Source of the DNA: Hondaea fermentalgiana
Lineage: Eukaryota > Sar > Bigyra > Thraustochytrida > Thraustochytriidae
DNA: 62,221 nucleotides
Direction: 5' to 3'
NCBI GenBank assembly: GCA_014084085.1
Contig: NPFB01000013.1
Location: 280,244 to 342,464, forward strand
The position numbers were made by a program, and so were the translations under genes. The notes beneath the pieces were generated by a model. That model ran no database searches. It saw only the letters and a program-made list of their open reading frames with translations, and had not been told where the DNA came from. Positions 9,156 to 19,800 of the stretch are shown here, one piece after another. The number at the start of each line of letters is the position of its first letter. Positions within the stretch are counted from its first letter, which is position 1.

Positions 9156-10166
9156 ATGGCGGAATCTAAACAGTCGTCGTCGTCGTCTTCTTCTTCGTCA
9201 TCGTCGTCTTCTTCGTTCACATCAAGGTCCTCCGCAGTCGCGGCTTTAGAAAGCAAGACATCAAAGGATGATGACGCCGTCAAGGAACCCTTGCTCGGGC
9301 CGGGTCAGCCCATGGGTCCTTCCCTTATTCGACGAGACTCTGCGCTCGCCTTGGGCCGTCACGGCGCCCTGACAAAACGCCTCAGCGCGGGCAACATGCT
9401 CGGGCACGTGCAAGGCGCGGGAAATGATCATGCCAGCCCGGCCACAGCAAAGAGTATCGTCTCGCGCAGTGATGGCGAGGAAAAAGCCTCACTGGACAGC
9501 GGAGACGAGGAGGAGCCAACGCAAATGCAATTCAAAGTCATCCTTTTGGGCGACGGAAGCGTCGGGAAAACATCGACAGCAACGCGCTTCACGCAGGGCC
9601 ACTTTAAACGCACCTACAAGCAGACTATCGGACTCGACTTCTTCATCAAACGTCTCGTGCTGCCCGGCGAGATTAATGTGGCTCTGCAAATCTGGGATAT
9701 CGGCGGCCAATCCATCGGCAGCAAGATGATCTCCAACTACATTTATGGCGCCGATGCGATTGTGCTCATGTACGACATCACGAATTACCAAAGCTTTCGT
9801 AATCTCGAGGACTGGATGCGTCTCGTGCGCAAAGTCTTCAGCGAAGGCCCAATGCCGCACGTTGCACTTGTTGCGAACAAGTGTGATCTCGAACACGTGC
9901 GAACTGTGACCAAAGAGAAACACAACGACTTTGCAGACGAAAACGAGTTTTATTCGTATTCGCTGTCGGCCAAGTCTGGAGACAACGTGCGTGGGACCTT
10001 TCATCGGCTTGCGGCAGACCTCGCTGGGGTGACTCTGACCAGACCAGAATTTCAGGTTGCACACCAGGTCGTCAAGGCAGAAATCATCGACCACGAAAAG
10101 GACGACCCCGAGGTCAACGCCCCTTCCTATGCGAGCGGGTCCAAGTCTCACTGCATCATTAGCTAA
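9156..10166 (+). CDS. RAB28: Rab28 small GTPase with N-terminal extension
   Basis: This 336-residue protein has a GTPase core from about residue 124. The P-loop is GDGSVGKT (132-139). Switch I contains KQTIGLDFF. The Walker B/switch II motif is WDIGGQ (180-185), the form typical of Rab28 instead of WDTAGQ. Base recognition is by NKCD (241-244) and SAK (271-273). Further Rab28 signatures are YIYGAD, YDITNYQSF and VVKAEI. It ends CIIS, a CaaX box predicting farnesylation, as in animal Rab28 (CAVQ). Rab28 works with the BBSome and intraflagellar transport at cilia. The first 123 residues are unusual, with a run of about 16 Ser and a charged linker; downstream ATGs exist, so the true start is uncertain. 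The 3' end converges on the F-box gene. Confidence 0.92.
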   Translation: MAESKQSSSSSSSSSSSSSSFTSRSSAVAALESKTSKDDDAVKEPLLGPGQPMGPSLIRRDSALALGRHGALTKRLSAGNMLGHVQGAGNDHASPATAKSIVSRSDGEEKASLDSGDEEEPTQMQFKVILLGDGSVGKTSTATRFTQGHFKRTYKQTIGLDFFIKRLVLPGEINVALQIWDIGGQSIGSKMISNYIYGADAIVLMYDITNYQSFRNLEDWMRLVRKVFSEGPMPHVALVANKCDLEHVRTVTKEKHNDFADENEFYSYSLSAKSGDNVRGTFHRLAADLAGVTLTRPEFQVAHQVVKAEIIDHEKDDPEVNAPSYASGSKSHCIIS

Positions 10167-10443
10167 AGGCCGCAACGGCACGACTTTGTCGTTCTTCCCG
10201 GGAACAAGCAATGCGAGCAAAAAAGGAAGCGAAGCCGAACTCCCTTCCTCCGCCTTCCTTCCTCTTCGAGAGGTCGTTTCCACACGTTCTTTTGTTGCGC
10301 ATCGATTGGGAGAGAAAAGGAAAGAAGACAAGACAAGAGAATAGAAATGAAAAGGTTCGACGCCCTGCTTAGCCTAGGCCTACTTCTTGATGGTTAGACT
10401 TTCATGATCAGGTTAAATCGTTTGTTTTGTTTACAACTACTTT

Positions 10444-11364
10444 CTATTGCACAGTGAGATAGGCGGACCACGAGGGATCCACAGAGAGAATGGTTGGACC
10501 AAATGGATCAGGAAGTCTGCAGACAACTCCTGTACGAACATTCACATAAAGCCTATCCTCCGCAACCGGCACGAGCTCGAGAGTTGGATCCTCCTCCGCA
10601 GATAGCATCAGCATGCTTCGCGATAGCTTTTCAGTGTAAAAGCCCATCATCTCCGCAAGCGTATATAGCCGCGGAAATGGCTGTTCACTCGGGTCCACAT
10701 CGGCATGATTTTGACCGTCATGGATCATGAGCGACTCGCGTAGCTCGTGCGGGAGCTCTAGACTAAAACGATTTTCCATTGCTTGCAATCCTTCTTCCGA
10801 GCAACCTGGGTAAAGTGACCAGGCAAACCCAGGACACATGAAATTCTTCAAATCGGTCCAGGCCCGCTGGACGCGAGCTCGCGCGCGTAATCGGTCCCCT
10901 AGGTCGCTAACAAAGTCATCGTGATTTCGATGACGACGATAGCCTGCCATGCTGTAGCCACGCACCCACAGGTTTGGCGGACCACCAGCTCCCTCTTCTT
11001 GCGAATCAGGTCCTGGTTCAATAAGCATGCCACATAAATCCGAACACACGGCACGTAGATGCAAGAACTCATCAATCGGCACCAAAGGCAAGACCAGCTC
11101 CCAGACGAGTCGTGTGTCGCTGCGCAAACGGACCGTGCTCCCAGAGGACGGTGGCGCGGGAGGTTCCTTGGCCTTGACAAGCCGCAAAACACCTTTTGCA
11201 GGCACATCTGAAGGCGACGATAAGGTAGTCTCAACTATTTTGCGCGCCCCAAGACCAATCTCATCCGTCTCTGCTGCCTTTTCGCGCACGAGGACGAGCA
11301 GCTTCGTGGTGGTTGCCTCAGCGTCAGATCTTGGGTCCAGGTCGCCCTTTCGTTCGCTCGTCAT
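10444..11364 (-). CDS. F-box protein with SMI1/KNR4 (SUKH) domain, FBXO3-like
   Basis: This 306-residue protein starts at an ATG at 11362-11364. An F-box-like segment lies near residues 84-115 (RLVWELVLPLVPIDEFLHLRAV pattern). From about 180 a SUKH domain is suggested by WSLYPGCSEEGLQAMENRF, followed by LPHELRESLMIHDGQ, the typical SUKH helix ending in a Gly-Gln turn. F-box plus SUKH is the layout of FBXO3, a substrate receptor of SCF ubiquitin ligases, but the C-terminal ApaG domain of FBXO3 is missing here. It would act as a Cullin-RING adaptor with an unknown substrate. The ends are not in doubt, since the stop is followed by the convergent Rab28 3' flank. Confidence 0.75.
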   Translation of the reverse strand: MTSERKGDLDPRSDAEATTTKLLVLVREKAAETDEIGLGARKIVETTLSSPSDVPAKGVLRLVKAKEPPAPPSSGSTVRLRSDTRLVWELVLPLVPIDEFLHLRAVCSDLCGMLIEPGPDSQEEGAGGPPNLWVRGYSMAGYRRHRNHDDFVSDLGDRLRARARVQRAWTDLKNFMCPGFAWSLYPGCSEEGLQAMENRFSLELPHELRESLMIHDGQNHADVDPSEQPFPRLYTLAEMMGFYTEKLSRSMLMLSAEEDPTLELVPVAEDRLYVNVRTGVVCRLPDPFGPTILSVDPSWSAYLTVQ

Positions 11365-12074
11365 CCCAACTCTGCTTTGGCGAGAGAGAGAGAGAGAGAG
11401 AGAAGGAGCAAGTGTTTGCCCGCGACGTCGCGACCTTTATCCTGCGAGGCCGCGTCCGCTTGCGCGGGAAAAGGAGGGAGAGCCCCTTGGGATCTATCTG
11501 TCTTGCGCGAGCTCGTCGAGCCCCCCGAGACGAGTTTTTATAGTGCGGGCAAAATGCTTGCTAGATCGTCCTTTTTTCCCGTGGACAATTTCCCTTTTTT
11601 GTCCGTTGGCCGCCAGTCGAAACTCCGTCGCCCAGAGCGGCTGTGCTCCGCGACAGGGGCAGAGGCCGTAGCTATTCAAGAGTTAGCGAGAGCTGATACT
11701 GCAGGGGGAAGAAGAGGGAGCGCCGCTGGGACCGGACGGTCGCTTTTGATCTGTCTGTTGTATTGATTGATTATTGCTTGCTGTCTGTTTGATAATCTGT
11801 CAGTCTGCTTGCTCGCGTGCTTACTTCCTTGCTTCGGCGAGCTAGCTTTTACATGAGTCGACCCTTTCATGCAATCAGGGTGTGTGCTTGTCTACTTGTG
11901 TGCCTCCAAGCGTGTGCTCTTGCTTGCTCTCAAGTGCTGCAATAGCCTTGGCTGAGCAGCGAGCGTACGCGGGAGCGCGCGCAGGTGGGGCGCAAAACAA
12001 CCTACCTGACGGCACGCCAGCAGCCGCGCAAGCGTGGAGGTAAAACTCGCTGGTCTTGGTGTCAAGGCGAAGCC
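11365..12074. other. divergent 5' spacer with (GA)n tract
   Basis: This 710-bp spacer separates the F-box gene and the large acidic-protein gene. A (GA)n tract of about 22 bases lies at 11382-11403, just 18 bases upstream of the F-box ATG. At 11755-11900 the sequence is rich in TGCTTGC and CTGTCTGTT words. The frame of the downstream gene stays open to 11985, but it starts there with a weak non-conserved segment. Confidence 0.45.
11382..11403. repeat. (GA)n microsatellite upstream of F-box gene
   Basis: About eleven GA copies 18 bases upstream of the F-box ATG, on the opposite strand from the gene. Confidence 0.9.
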
Positions 12075-15000
12075 ATGGCGGCATTGCCAAGCGACGCCAA
12101 GGTGTCCTCCCTTGTTGATCCCTCTCCGTCTTCTTCTGAAAATACCTCATCCGCGACTGCTTCTTCGGCTGATGCAAACGCGATGCCCAAGGTTGAGTTT
12201 CAACTTGCAGACACGGCTGAACGCGAAGAGACATTATCCAAGAACGGAGCAAGCATTTCTCGCCTTGGAGGCACCACCACCAGCAAAAGGAAAAAGAAGA
12301 TGTCCAAAAAAAGGCAGCAGCAAAAGCCGGACAAGCGCCTCTCGCTTCTCCTTGCCCGCGAAATGGCTTGGGATCCCTCTGTGGCTCTCTCCGATGCTCA
12401 GACCGAGGCCTTTGCTCAAGAGGCTCATCTTATCTCGCAAATGCGACGCTCTGCTGGAGCCAAGGGTCAAAGGATGCGCGAGGTCGCCAGTGCAGGATGC
12501 CTGCCAACCCGAAGGACGGTCCAAGTCCCTGCGCTCAAGCGTCCGTCCTCTGCGTTGCGCAAACTTCAAGATGATACGACATCTCGCATCATCGAACGAG
12601 AAGCTATGATTGAGCATGTACGAGCTCTTGCTCAGCAAAGACCTCTCGACACAGCGCAGCTTTTACCTGCGCTCGCAAGCACGCGCGAACTGACGATACT
12701 TGTCGCGCAAGATATTCTTGCCTGGCGAGAGGCCAACAGCGGCTTCAACCGCACCTTCCTTTGGCAAGGGCAAAACTACTTGCTCACCATGGTCTCTGAT
12801 CTGAACTTTTTAGCCCGAGATTCTCACGTATCACGCACGCTCGGTATTCCTGCTGATCATTTAGAGAACAACCCGCTCATGGCAGCAACGCCACTCATTC
12901 CCCCGATGAAAAAATCGCCTCGAAAGTCGCCATCCAAGAAAACGAATGCTCCAGGGACGAGCGAAGATCTTGGGTCTTCGGAGGAGCAAACGAGCCCACG
13001 CTCTGCAAGGAATTCTGACGAGCTTAATGCCGATACCTCTTGTGGTGACAACGACAATGCCAACGACGGCGATGACATCAATGATCACGACGACAACGAC
13101 AAACCTGAAGTGGGGTCGCCGGCCAGCGCGTCATCTGCCAAAGCGCCGGTTCAAGATAATGAGACTGCAACCGCAGCAGCAGCAGAGGTGGATGACGCCA
13201 AGGATCAGACTTCCGAAGACCCTAAATGTCATGAGAAGGCGAACTCCAGCTCCAAGAACAATGACCAGGAAAAGAAGGAGAACAACGCAGATGAAGACGA
13301 AAAGGGAGAAGAAGAGGAAAAGGAAGAGCTAACCGGGCCTGCGCGGGAAGTCGCAGACCTTCTTCGACGGGAGCTGGCGGAAGCCGACCTACAATTTGAG
13401 GAGCGTAGAATGCGCACACGATCACCAAGCATGGGAATCTTCCAAGAACCAAGCTTTACAACATCCGCCGATGTCCTCGAACGATGGCGCGCCACCGCAG
13501 AGGAGCAGGTGAAGGAGCTGTCTTCCTCGTGGGGACTCGAAAAGGCGTACCCACGACCGGCCCTTAAGTCCCGTGCAAAGACAAAGAGGTGGTCCACTGA
13601 GGTCATCGCCTCCGACGAAGCAATCGCTTGGACCAAAAAAGATCGAGCTTTTGGGCGTTCCACGGTCAGCTTGGATCCTGGCAACATTTATCGAACTCGC
13701 GCAACAACGGCAAGCCCATCGCAGAAGAGACGCACAGGCCGCGCTCTGTCCCGTCGGAGGCCACGCAGCACGGCGGCTGGTGCGGTACGAAAAGGAAAAG
13801 GGGCGGGCCTAACTCGTGGCATCCTTCGGACGAGACTCGCGCCCCTGAGCGCCGCAGGGCTTGCGGACATCGTTAACGTTCCCCTTCCGTCCTATGCATT
13901 GTCGGAAGGAAGCATCGGTCTTCTTTCCATGCGGACAACCGAACTTGGTGCGCCATCGCTCCGCTTGGATGTCAAAGAAGTGCAAGGTGTTCTAGAGGAG
14001 GACGCACCTTCGAGCGAGGTACGTCTTTGTCTCACAGCACTAGTCATTCTTCTCGCTCCTGGTAAAGCTGTTCCTGCAGACCTCTCGTACAAGTCAATTC
14101 GAGAGACTCTCACCGAAAAGGGGGCCGCGATTGGCGCTCGAGGTCTCGTGGACGCAGCCTGTCGGGTAAGCGCGAGCTCGATTCCCAAATTCAAGGTTCT
14201 CGCATTGGCAGACTTTTTGAGCGATGCGCGCTTCCAGCCTGAAAAGGTACTTGCCCACAACCCAGAGTCTGTTGCCGCTCTCTGTGCACTGGTGATCAAT
14301 CTCGTGACGGGGTCTCCGCGAAGTCGCCGATGGATAGCACATCATCTCGAAGCCTCGCACAAAATAGAAGATGGTCAAGCTGTCAATATGGAACCCGACA
14401 CTTCTCCGAAACAACAAGAGCAGCAGGAGGATAAGGGAGAAAGTATGGCGGCTCGGCACTCGGACGGAACTTCAAAGAACGTGACGAGAATCGCGGAAAT
14501 CGATCCCTCGACAGTCTCTCTCGATGAATGTGTACTTATGACGAACTTTTCGCAGGACAGAGCAGTTTATGCGATTACCTTTTTTCGTACAAAAGAACCT
14601 GCGCGAAGTCTCCTCGTCAAGTGCTACGAGCCCGTGTCTGGACAAGAGGCTGCCTTGGTCATCGCAGCACGGCAGATTCGCCGCGTGTGTGGTGTGCCAA
14701 GGGTTTCTGACTGGCAGAACGCGTGCAAGGTGATCAAGGCGCGCCTCGAGGTGCTCACGCAGCCACAGCTGGCAGTGCGTCTGCAGAGCGCCAGTGCAGA
14801 CACAGCAGAGCTGCGCAAGATGTACGGGACAGCGCGCGCATATGGCCCTCACAAGTACTCCATTTCCGTGTTTTGCCGGGAAAATGAAGCGGAACCCATT
14901 CTTTTACGTCTTGCCGGCGCACGGGGCGCCGAAGCTGGCCTCCGTTTCGAAAAATGGGTCACGCGAAAGCGCGTTGCAAGCCTTCTCTATGAGCGCAAGC

Positions 15001-16056
15001 GCCTCGTGGCCCAGGAACCACTGCATGCGCCCGCCGTCGTGGAACGTATCCTCGACCACTTGCGCGTTACAGATAGAGGGATGTCCTTTGTGCGGGGTCG
15101 TCCGCCTCCCAAACCAGAGGTTAAGAATCACCGAAGCGTCATGGAGCAGGACCCGACGAAAATGTCAAAGGAGGAGCTTGCAGAACTGGAAAAGACAATT
15201 CACGAAAAGGAGAAGCTTGTTGTTCCGTCAGGTAAGAGTCCACTCGTCAAGCCGGCAGACTTTGTCCCTCGCTGCGCGCTCGATCCGCCCAAGCACTCTA
15301 CACCAAAGTACGAACCGCCACCCAAGCCCGAGTTCAAGATTCGTAAACGCCGGATTCCAAGGCCGGCCTCGTCTCAGGCGGCTGTGCCCAAGAGCCACAG
15401 CTCGCTCGCTGCACATTCTTCGCAACGTCCCGCAACGCGAGCGTCCCAGCAAAGTAGTGTTGCCACCACCCTTCAAACTCCAACACCTGTGGCGGATCCG
15501 CCGCGGCCAAGAGCTGCTGAGCCGGGAGAGTTTGATCGTCACCCGACCCCAAAAGAGCTTCAGGATGACTCCACGACCTCTTCGGGGTCGAACTCAGACT
15601 ATGAGGAATTTGAAGACGACGAAGAGCAGAACAAGGTGGTGGAGAGCACGTCGCGCCAGCCCGTCTCTGCAAAGAAGGACGATCCAGAGGTCGAGGCAGA
15701 CGATGACGACTCGTACGACTCTGACGCGTACTCTGATGAAGACGAAGACGACGACAATGAAGAAAATGGCAAGGGGAGCGACGACGGTGGCAGCAAGCCA
15801 AATTCAGAGCCGACCCAGAAAGCATATACGTCCACGTCAAATGCAAAAGACTATGATGATTTCGACAGCGACAGCGAGAGCGACAGTGAGAGCGAGGAAG
15901 ATTACGACGACAATGAAGAAGACGGAAAGGGGAGTGGCGATGGTAGCAGCAAGCCTATTTCAGAGACGACTCAGAAAGCATATACGTCCACGTCAAATGC
16001 AAAAGGGCCTGAAAATTTTGACAGCGAGAGCGACAGTGAAAGTGAGGAAGACTACT

Positions 16057-16094
<38 letters not shown>

Positions 16095-16430
16095 AATGAT
16101 AATCGTGGTGATGATCGTGGGAAAAACAATGCTGGCGAATCAAATCAAGTCAAAAACTCTGCAAGAAGTGCCAGCGACGCGAAGGCGCCCGGCCCTGAAG
16201 ACTCAAGTCTTGATCTGTCTGATGACGACTTTGAGGATGACTCGGACTTTGACGCTGATGCTGCTTCTGCTGCTGCTGCCTCTCCAGGACCTGACAAGAC
16301 GCCTGCCGCCGCAGGCGGTCTCACGACCAAGATTCCCTCACTTGACCTTTCCTCCGACGACGATGATGACTCGTCTTCCTCCGACGAGGAGGACTACGAC
16401 GACGACTTCCAGTCTCCCAAGTCGCCTTGA
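12075..16430 (+). CDS. large low-complexity acidic protein, unknown function
   Basis: I take ATG 12075 (GCCATGG) as the start, giving 1451 residues; an in-frame ATG at 11985 would add 30 residues of unremarkable sequence. The N-terminal 60-300 region is basic and probably folded, with helices around ALRKLQDD and the aromatic block FLWQGQNYLLTMVSDLNFL. Residues about 290-440 are acidic/Ser-rich, then a mixed segment follows. A second folded region at about 800-1020 contains KYSISVFCRENEAEPILL. The last 300 residues are extremely acidic, with poly-Asp and a duplicated 52-residue unit ending KAYTSTSNAK. Such tails occur in nuclear chaperone-like and scaffold proteins, but no family is recognised. 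The ending is clear (TGA 16428-16430). Confidence 0.75.
15816..16005 (+). repeat. in-frame 156-bp duplication inside the acidic protein
   Basis: A 34-base stretch beginning CAGAAAGCATATACGTCCAC occurs identically at 15816-15849 and 15972-16005, exactly 156 bases (52 codons) apart. The flanking bases also align, with some changes. Identity at synonymous sites suggests a recent duplication or gene conversion. Confidence 0.9.
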
Positions 16431-16842
16431 ATGAAGATGAACGATATTCCTCCAATGTGTTTCGCACCCAATGCCTGACTTCTCCTTGATACGAAACGAA
16501 ACGAAATCACCTTGCACCGGCCCCAGCCCAAGCCAGCCTTCCCACTCTTTGCAGCGATCCTCCAATGGCCTTTGCTCCGCACAGCTGGCTGGCTGGCTGG
16601 CTGGCTGCTCAGGAAGGTCACCTGGCTACGCGTGCATGGGCCGAGCGAGGAAGATCTTCTGTCCATGACCGCAGGAAGCCCTCTTCGAGTGTCGGTCTCG
16701 GTCGCAACGCAAAGGCGAGCCTCCTGCTGCTGCAGCTGCTGCTGCCGCTCTTGGTCATGGGCCCCGCAGCGGCGGCGATCGGACGGAGTCCCACTTCTCT
16801 CGACTGTGAGAACGGAGTCACCAACTCGAAGGCGGCGCCAGG
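16431..16842. other. tandem spacer between acidic-protein gene and carboxylase
   Basis: These 412 bases hold the 3' flank of one gene and the promoter of the next on the same strand. A GGCTGGCTGGCTGGCTG run lies at about 16583-16602 and a CTGCTG run at 16725-16745. Frames on both strands are open but Arg/Cys-rich. No gene is supported. Confidence 0.45.
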
Positions 16843-19800
16843 ATGCAGAGCGGCAACCCGAGTCCGACAGCGCGCTCGCGGCGGCTCCTCGCGCGAGACA
16901 GGAGAGCAAAGTCGAAAGGGGGGCGTACTGCGCATCGCCGCGCCGACGTGCAGCGCGACGAGGGCTCCAGCAGCGACGGAGAAGGAGACGAGGCTGCCGG
17001 CGGTGGGAGCATGACGAAGGAGGCTGGCCTGCGCAAGATCCTGGTCGCGAACCGAGGCGAGGTCGCGCTGCGACTTGTACGCGCGGCGTCAGAACTGGGC
17101 ATCGAGACGGTGGCACTGCGCACCGAGGATGACCGCGAAGGCATGCACACGCTGCTGGCCTCGGAAGTGGCCGAGATCCCAGGCAAAGGACCTGCAGCGT
17201 ACCTGAACGTGGATGAGGTCGTCCGCGCTGCCAAAAAGACAGGATGTCAGGGTATTATTCCCGGCTATGGCCTCTTGGCCGAGTCACCGCTCCTCTCCCA
17301 AGCAGCGGCGGATGCCGGCCTCATTTTCATCGGCCCTTCCGCCGAAACGCTACATCTGTTCGGAGACAAAATGGCAAGTCGAGCTCTGGCCGAGAAGCAA
17401 AAGGTGCCCGTCGTGCCTGGCATTGCCCTGGACGATGGCATGCCCGCACTTGAACGCTTCTTTTCCGATCATGGGGGGCGTCCTGTCATGGTCAAGGCCC
17501 GGGGCGGCGGTGGAGGCAAAGGAATGCGTCTCGTACGTGAACGTGGTCAACTTCAGGATGCCTTTGACCGGTGCAAGTCGGAGGCCGCTGCGTTCTTTGG
17601 AAATGACGAGCTTTTCGCAGAGCTTTTCGTGGAACGGGCCAAGCATGTGGAAATCCAGATTCTGGCGGACTCTCAAGGCGGCGTCCGCGCCCTTGGCTCG
17701 AGAGATTGCAGCGTCCAGCGTCAACAGCAAAAGCTTATCGAGCTGAGCCCGTGTCCAAGCCTCAATGCCAACGTGGCCGCACAACTCGAGTCGTGCGCCG
17801 TGACGCTAGCCAGCGCCGCCAAGCTGCGAGGTTTGGCAACCTTTGAGTTTCTGGTCGAAGGCAGCGGATCATTTTACTTTCTCGAGTGTAATCCACGGCT
17901 TCAGGTTGAGCACACGGTTACCGAGGAAGTGTATGGTGTCGACCTCGTGCAGACGCAGCTTTGCTTGGCAAATGGGATTCCAGTATCCAAGGCTCTTTGC
18001 GGGCCACGCGCGGATGCGCCGAGCGCGGTGGGCGTCGCGATCGAGCTTCGCATCAACACAGAAGTCATGGACAATAACGGACAGGCACGGCCCTCCTTGG
18101 GCACCGTCTCGCATTTGATCTTTCCCCGTGGTAAGGGTGTTCGAGTTGATTCAGCGGCGCATGTGGGTTACCGTCCGCATCAGGCCTTTGATTCACTTTT
18201 CGCAAAGCTTATTGTGCACGGCAAAGATCTGGCCGAGGCGACGCGCCGGGCGTGTGGCGCACTCGACGGCTTCTCGGTGCAGGGCTTGTCGACAAATCGT
18301 GATTTCTTGCGTGCCGTACTTGAGCATCCGACTTTTGTGACGAACAATGCAGGACTGGACACGCGGTTCGTCGAGAGGCATGCTCTGGATCTTGTCGCCG
18401 CCGCGCAAAAGTCAGGCTCTGACGAGAAACTCGGATCGCTGGCAGCCAACGCCTCCCAAGAGGATGCCACGCGATCCGCTGCCAAGGCAGCGGCTGCTGA
18501 TGCCGGTCCTGGGGCCGTTCTCTCCCCGATCAACGGAGAAGTGGTCCAGCTCCAAATCAAAGAAGGCGATTTGGTGGCAAAGGGGACACCGCTTGCTCTC
18601 CTCAACGCCTTCAAAATGGAGCACCAGATTCTTGCTCATGTTCAGGGCGTGGTAAAGCGCGTGCTCGTGCAGGCCGGAGACGTCGTTTTCGAAGGTGATG
18701 TCTTGCTGGATATCACGGAGCCTGAAGACGACGCTCAGCGCGAAGCCCTCAGCAGGGGGGAGCTCGACGGCAAAAGCGCCGGGATCGACCTTGATTCGTA
18801 CACGCGCGCAGATCTTGAGGCGCTGTGGGAGCGAGAGCGCTACCTCGAGGATGACTTTCGCAAGGATAAAATTGCGCAACGTCGCCATAAAATCGGTCGG
18901 CGCAGTGCCCGCGAGAACCTTGAAGACATTGTGGACGCTGGAACCTATGTTGAACTTGGCCGACTCGCGATTGCGCATCAGGCTGACCGGCGGACTGTGG
19001 ACGATCTCGTTCGCACGACGCAAGGAGACGGCTTTGTGTGCGGAATTGGCAGCGTGAACGGCGCTCTCTTTTCTGATACGCGCGACTTTCGGACCGAGTG
19101 CTCCGTGTGCTCGTATGATTACCTCGTCCTTGCCGGGACCCAGGGTACGCGTGGGCACTTGAAGAAGGATCGCATCTTTGAGCTCACGGTCAAATGGAAT
19201 CTCCCCATGATCATCCTCACGGAGGGCGGCGGTGGCCGGCCGAGCGACTTTGCGGACCCTGGAAGCAGCACTGCGGGGCTTAACATTCCGGCGTTTCGTC
19301 TTCTCCCGAATTGCGCGAACATTAAGATTGGCGTGGCCTCCGGTTACAACTTTGCGGGCAACACTGCGCTTCTAGGCATGTGTGATATCATCATTGCTAC
19401 AAAGGACGCCAACATCGCCATGGGTGGTCCCGTCATGGTCGAGTACGCTGGGCAGAGCAAGAAGGTGGCGCCTACGGAACTGGGTCCTGCACCCGATCAG
19501 TTTGCGCATGGTGTGGTGCACCTGATGGCGGAGGATGAAGCCGAGGCTACACGCATGGCCAAGCAGTGTCTTTCGTACTTCCAAGGCCGCACAAACGGCT
19601 GGGAGTGCGCAGACCAACGCGTCCTGCGGACACTTGTTCCAGAAAACCGCAAGCGCGTTTACGATGTGCGCACTGTGGTCGAAGCCCTGGCAGACAAGGA
19701 CAGTGTTCTCGAGTGGTGCGCCGGTTTTGGACCCGGTACAGTGACCGCCTTCATTCGTGTGGAAGGTTGGCCTGTCGGCGTTCTTGCGAACCAGCCATCG

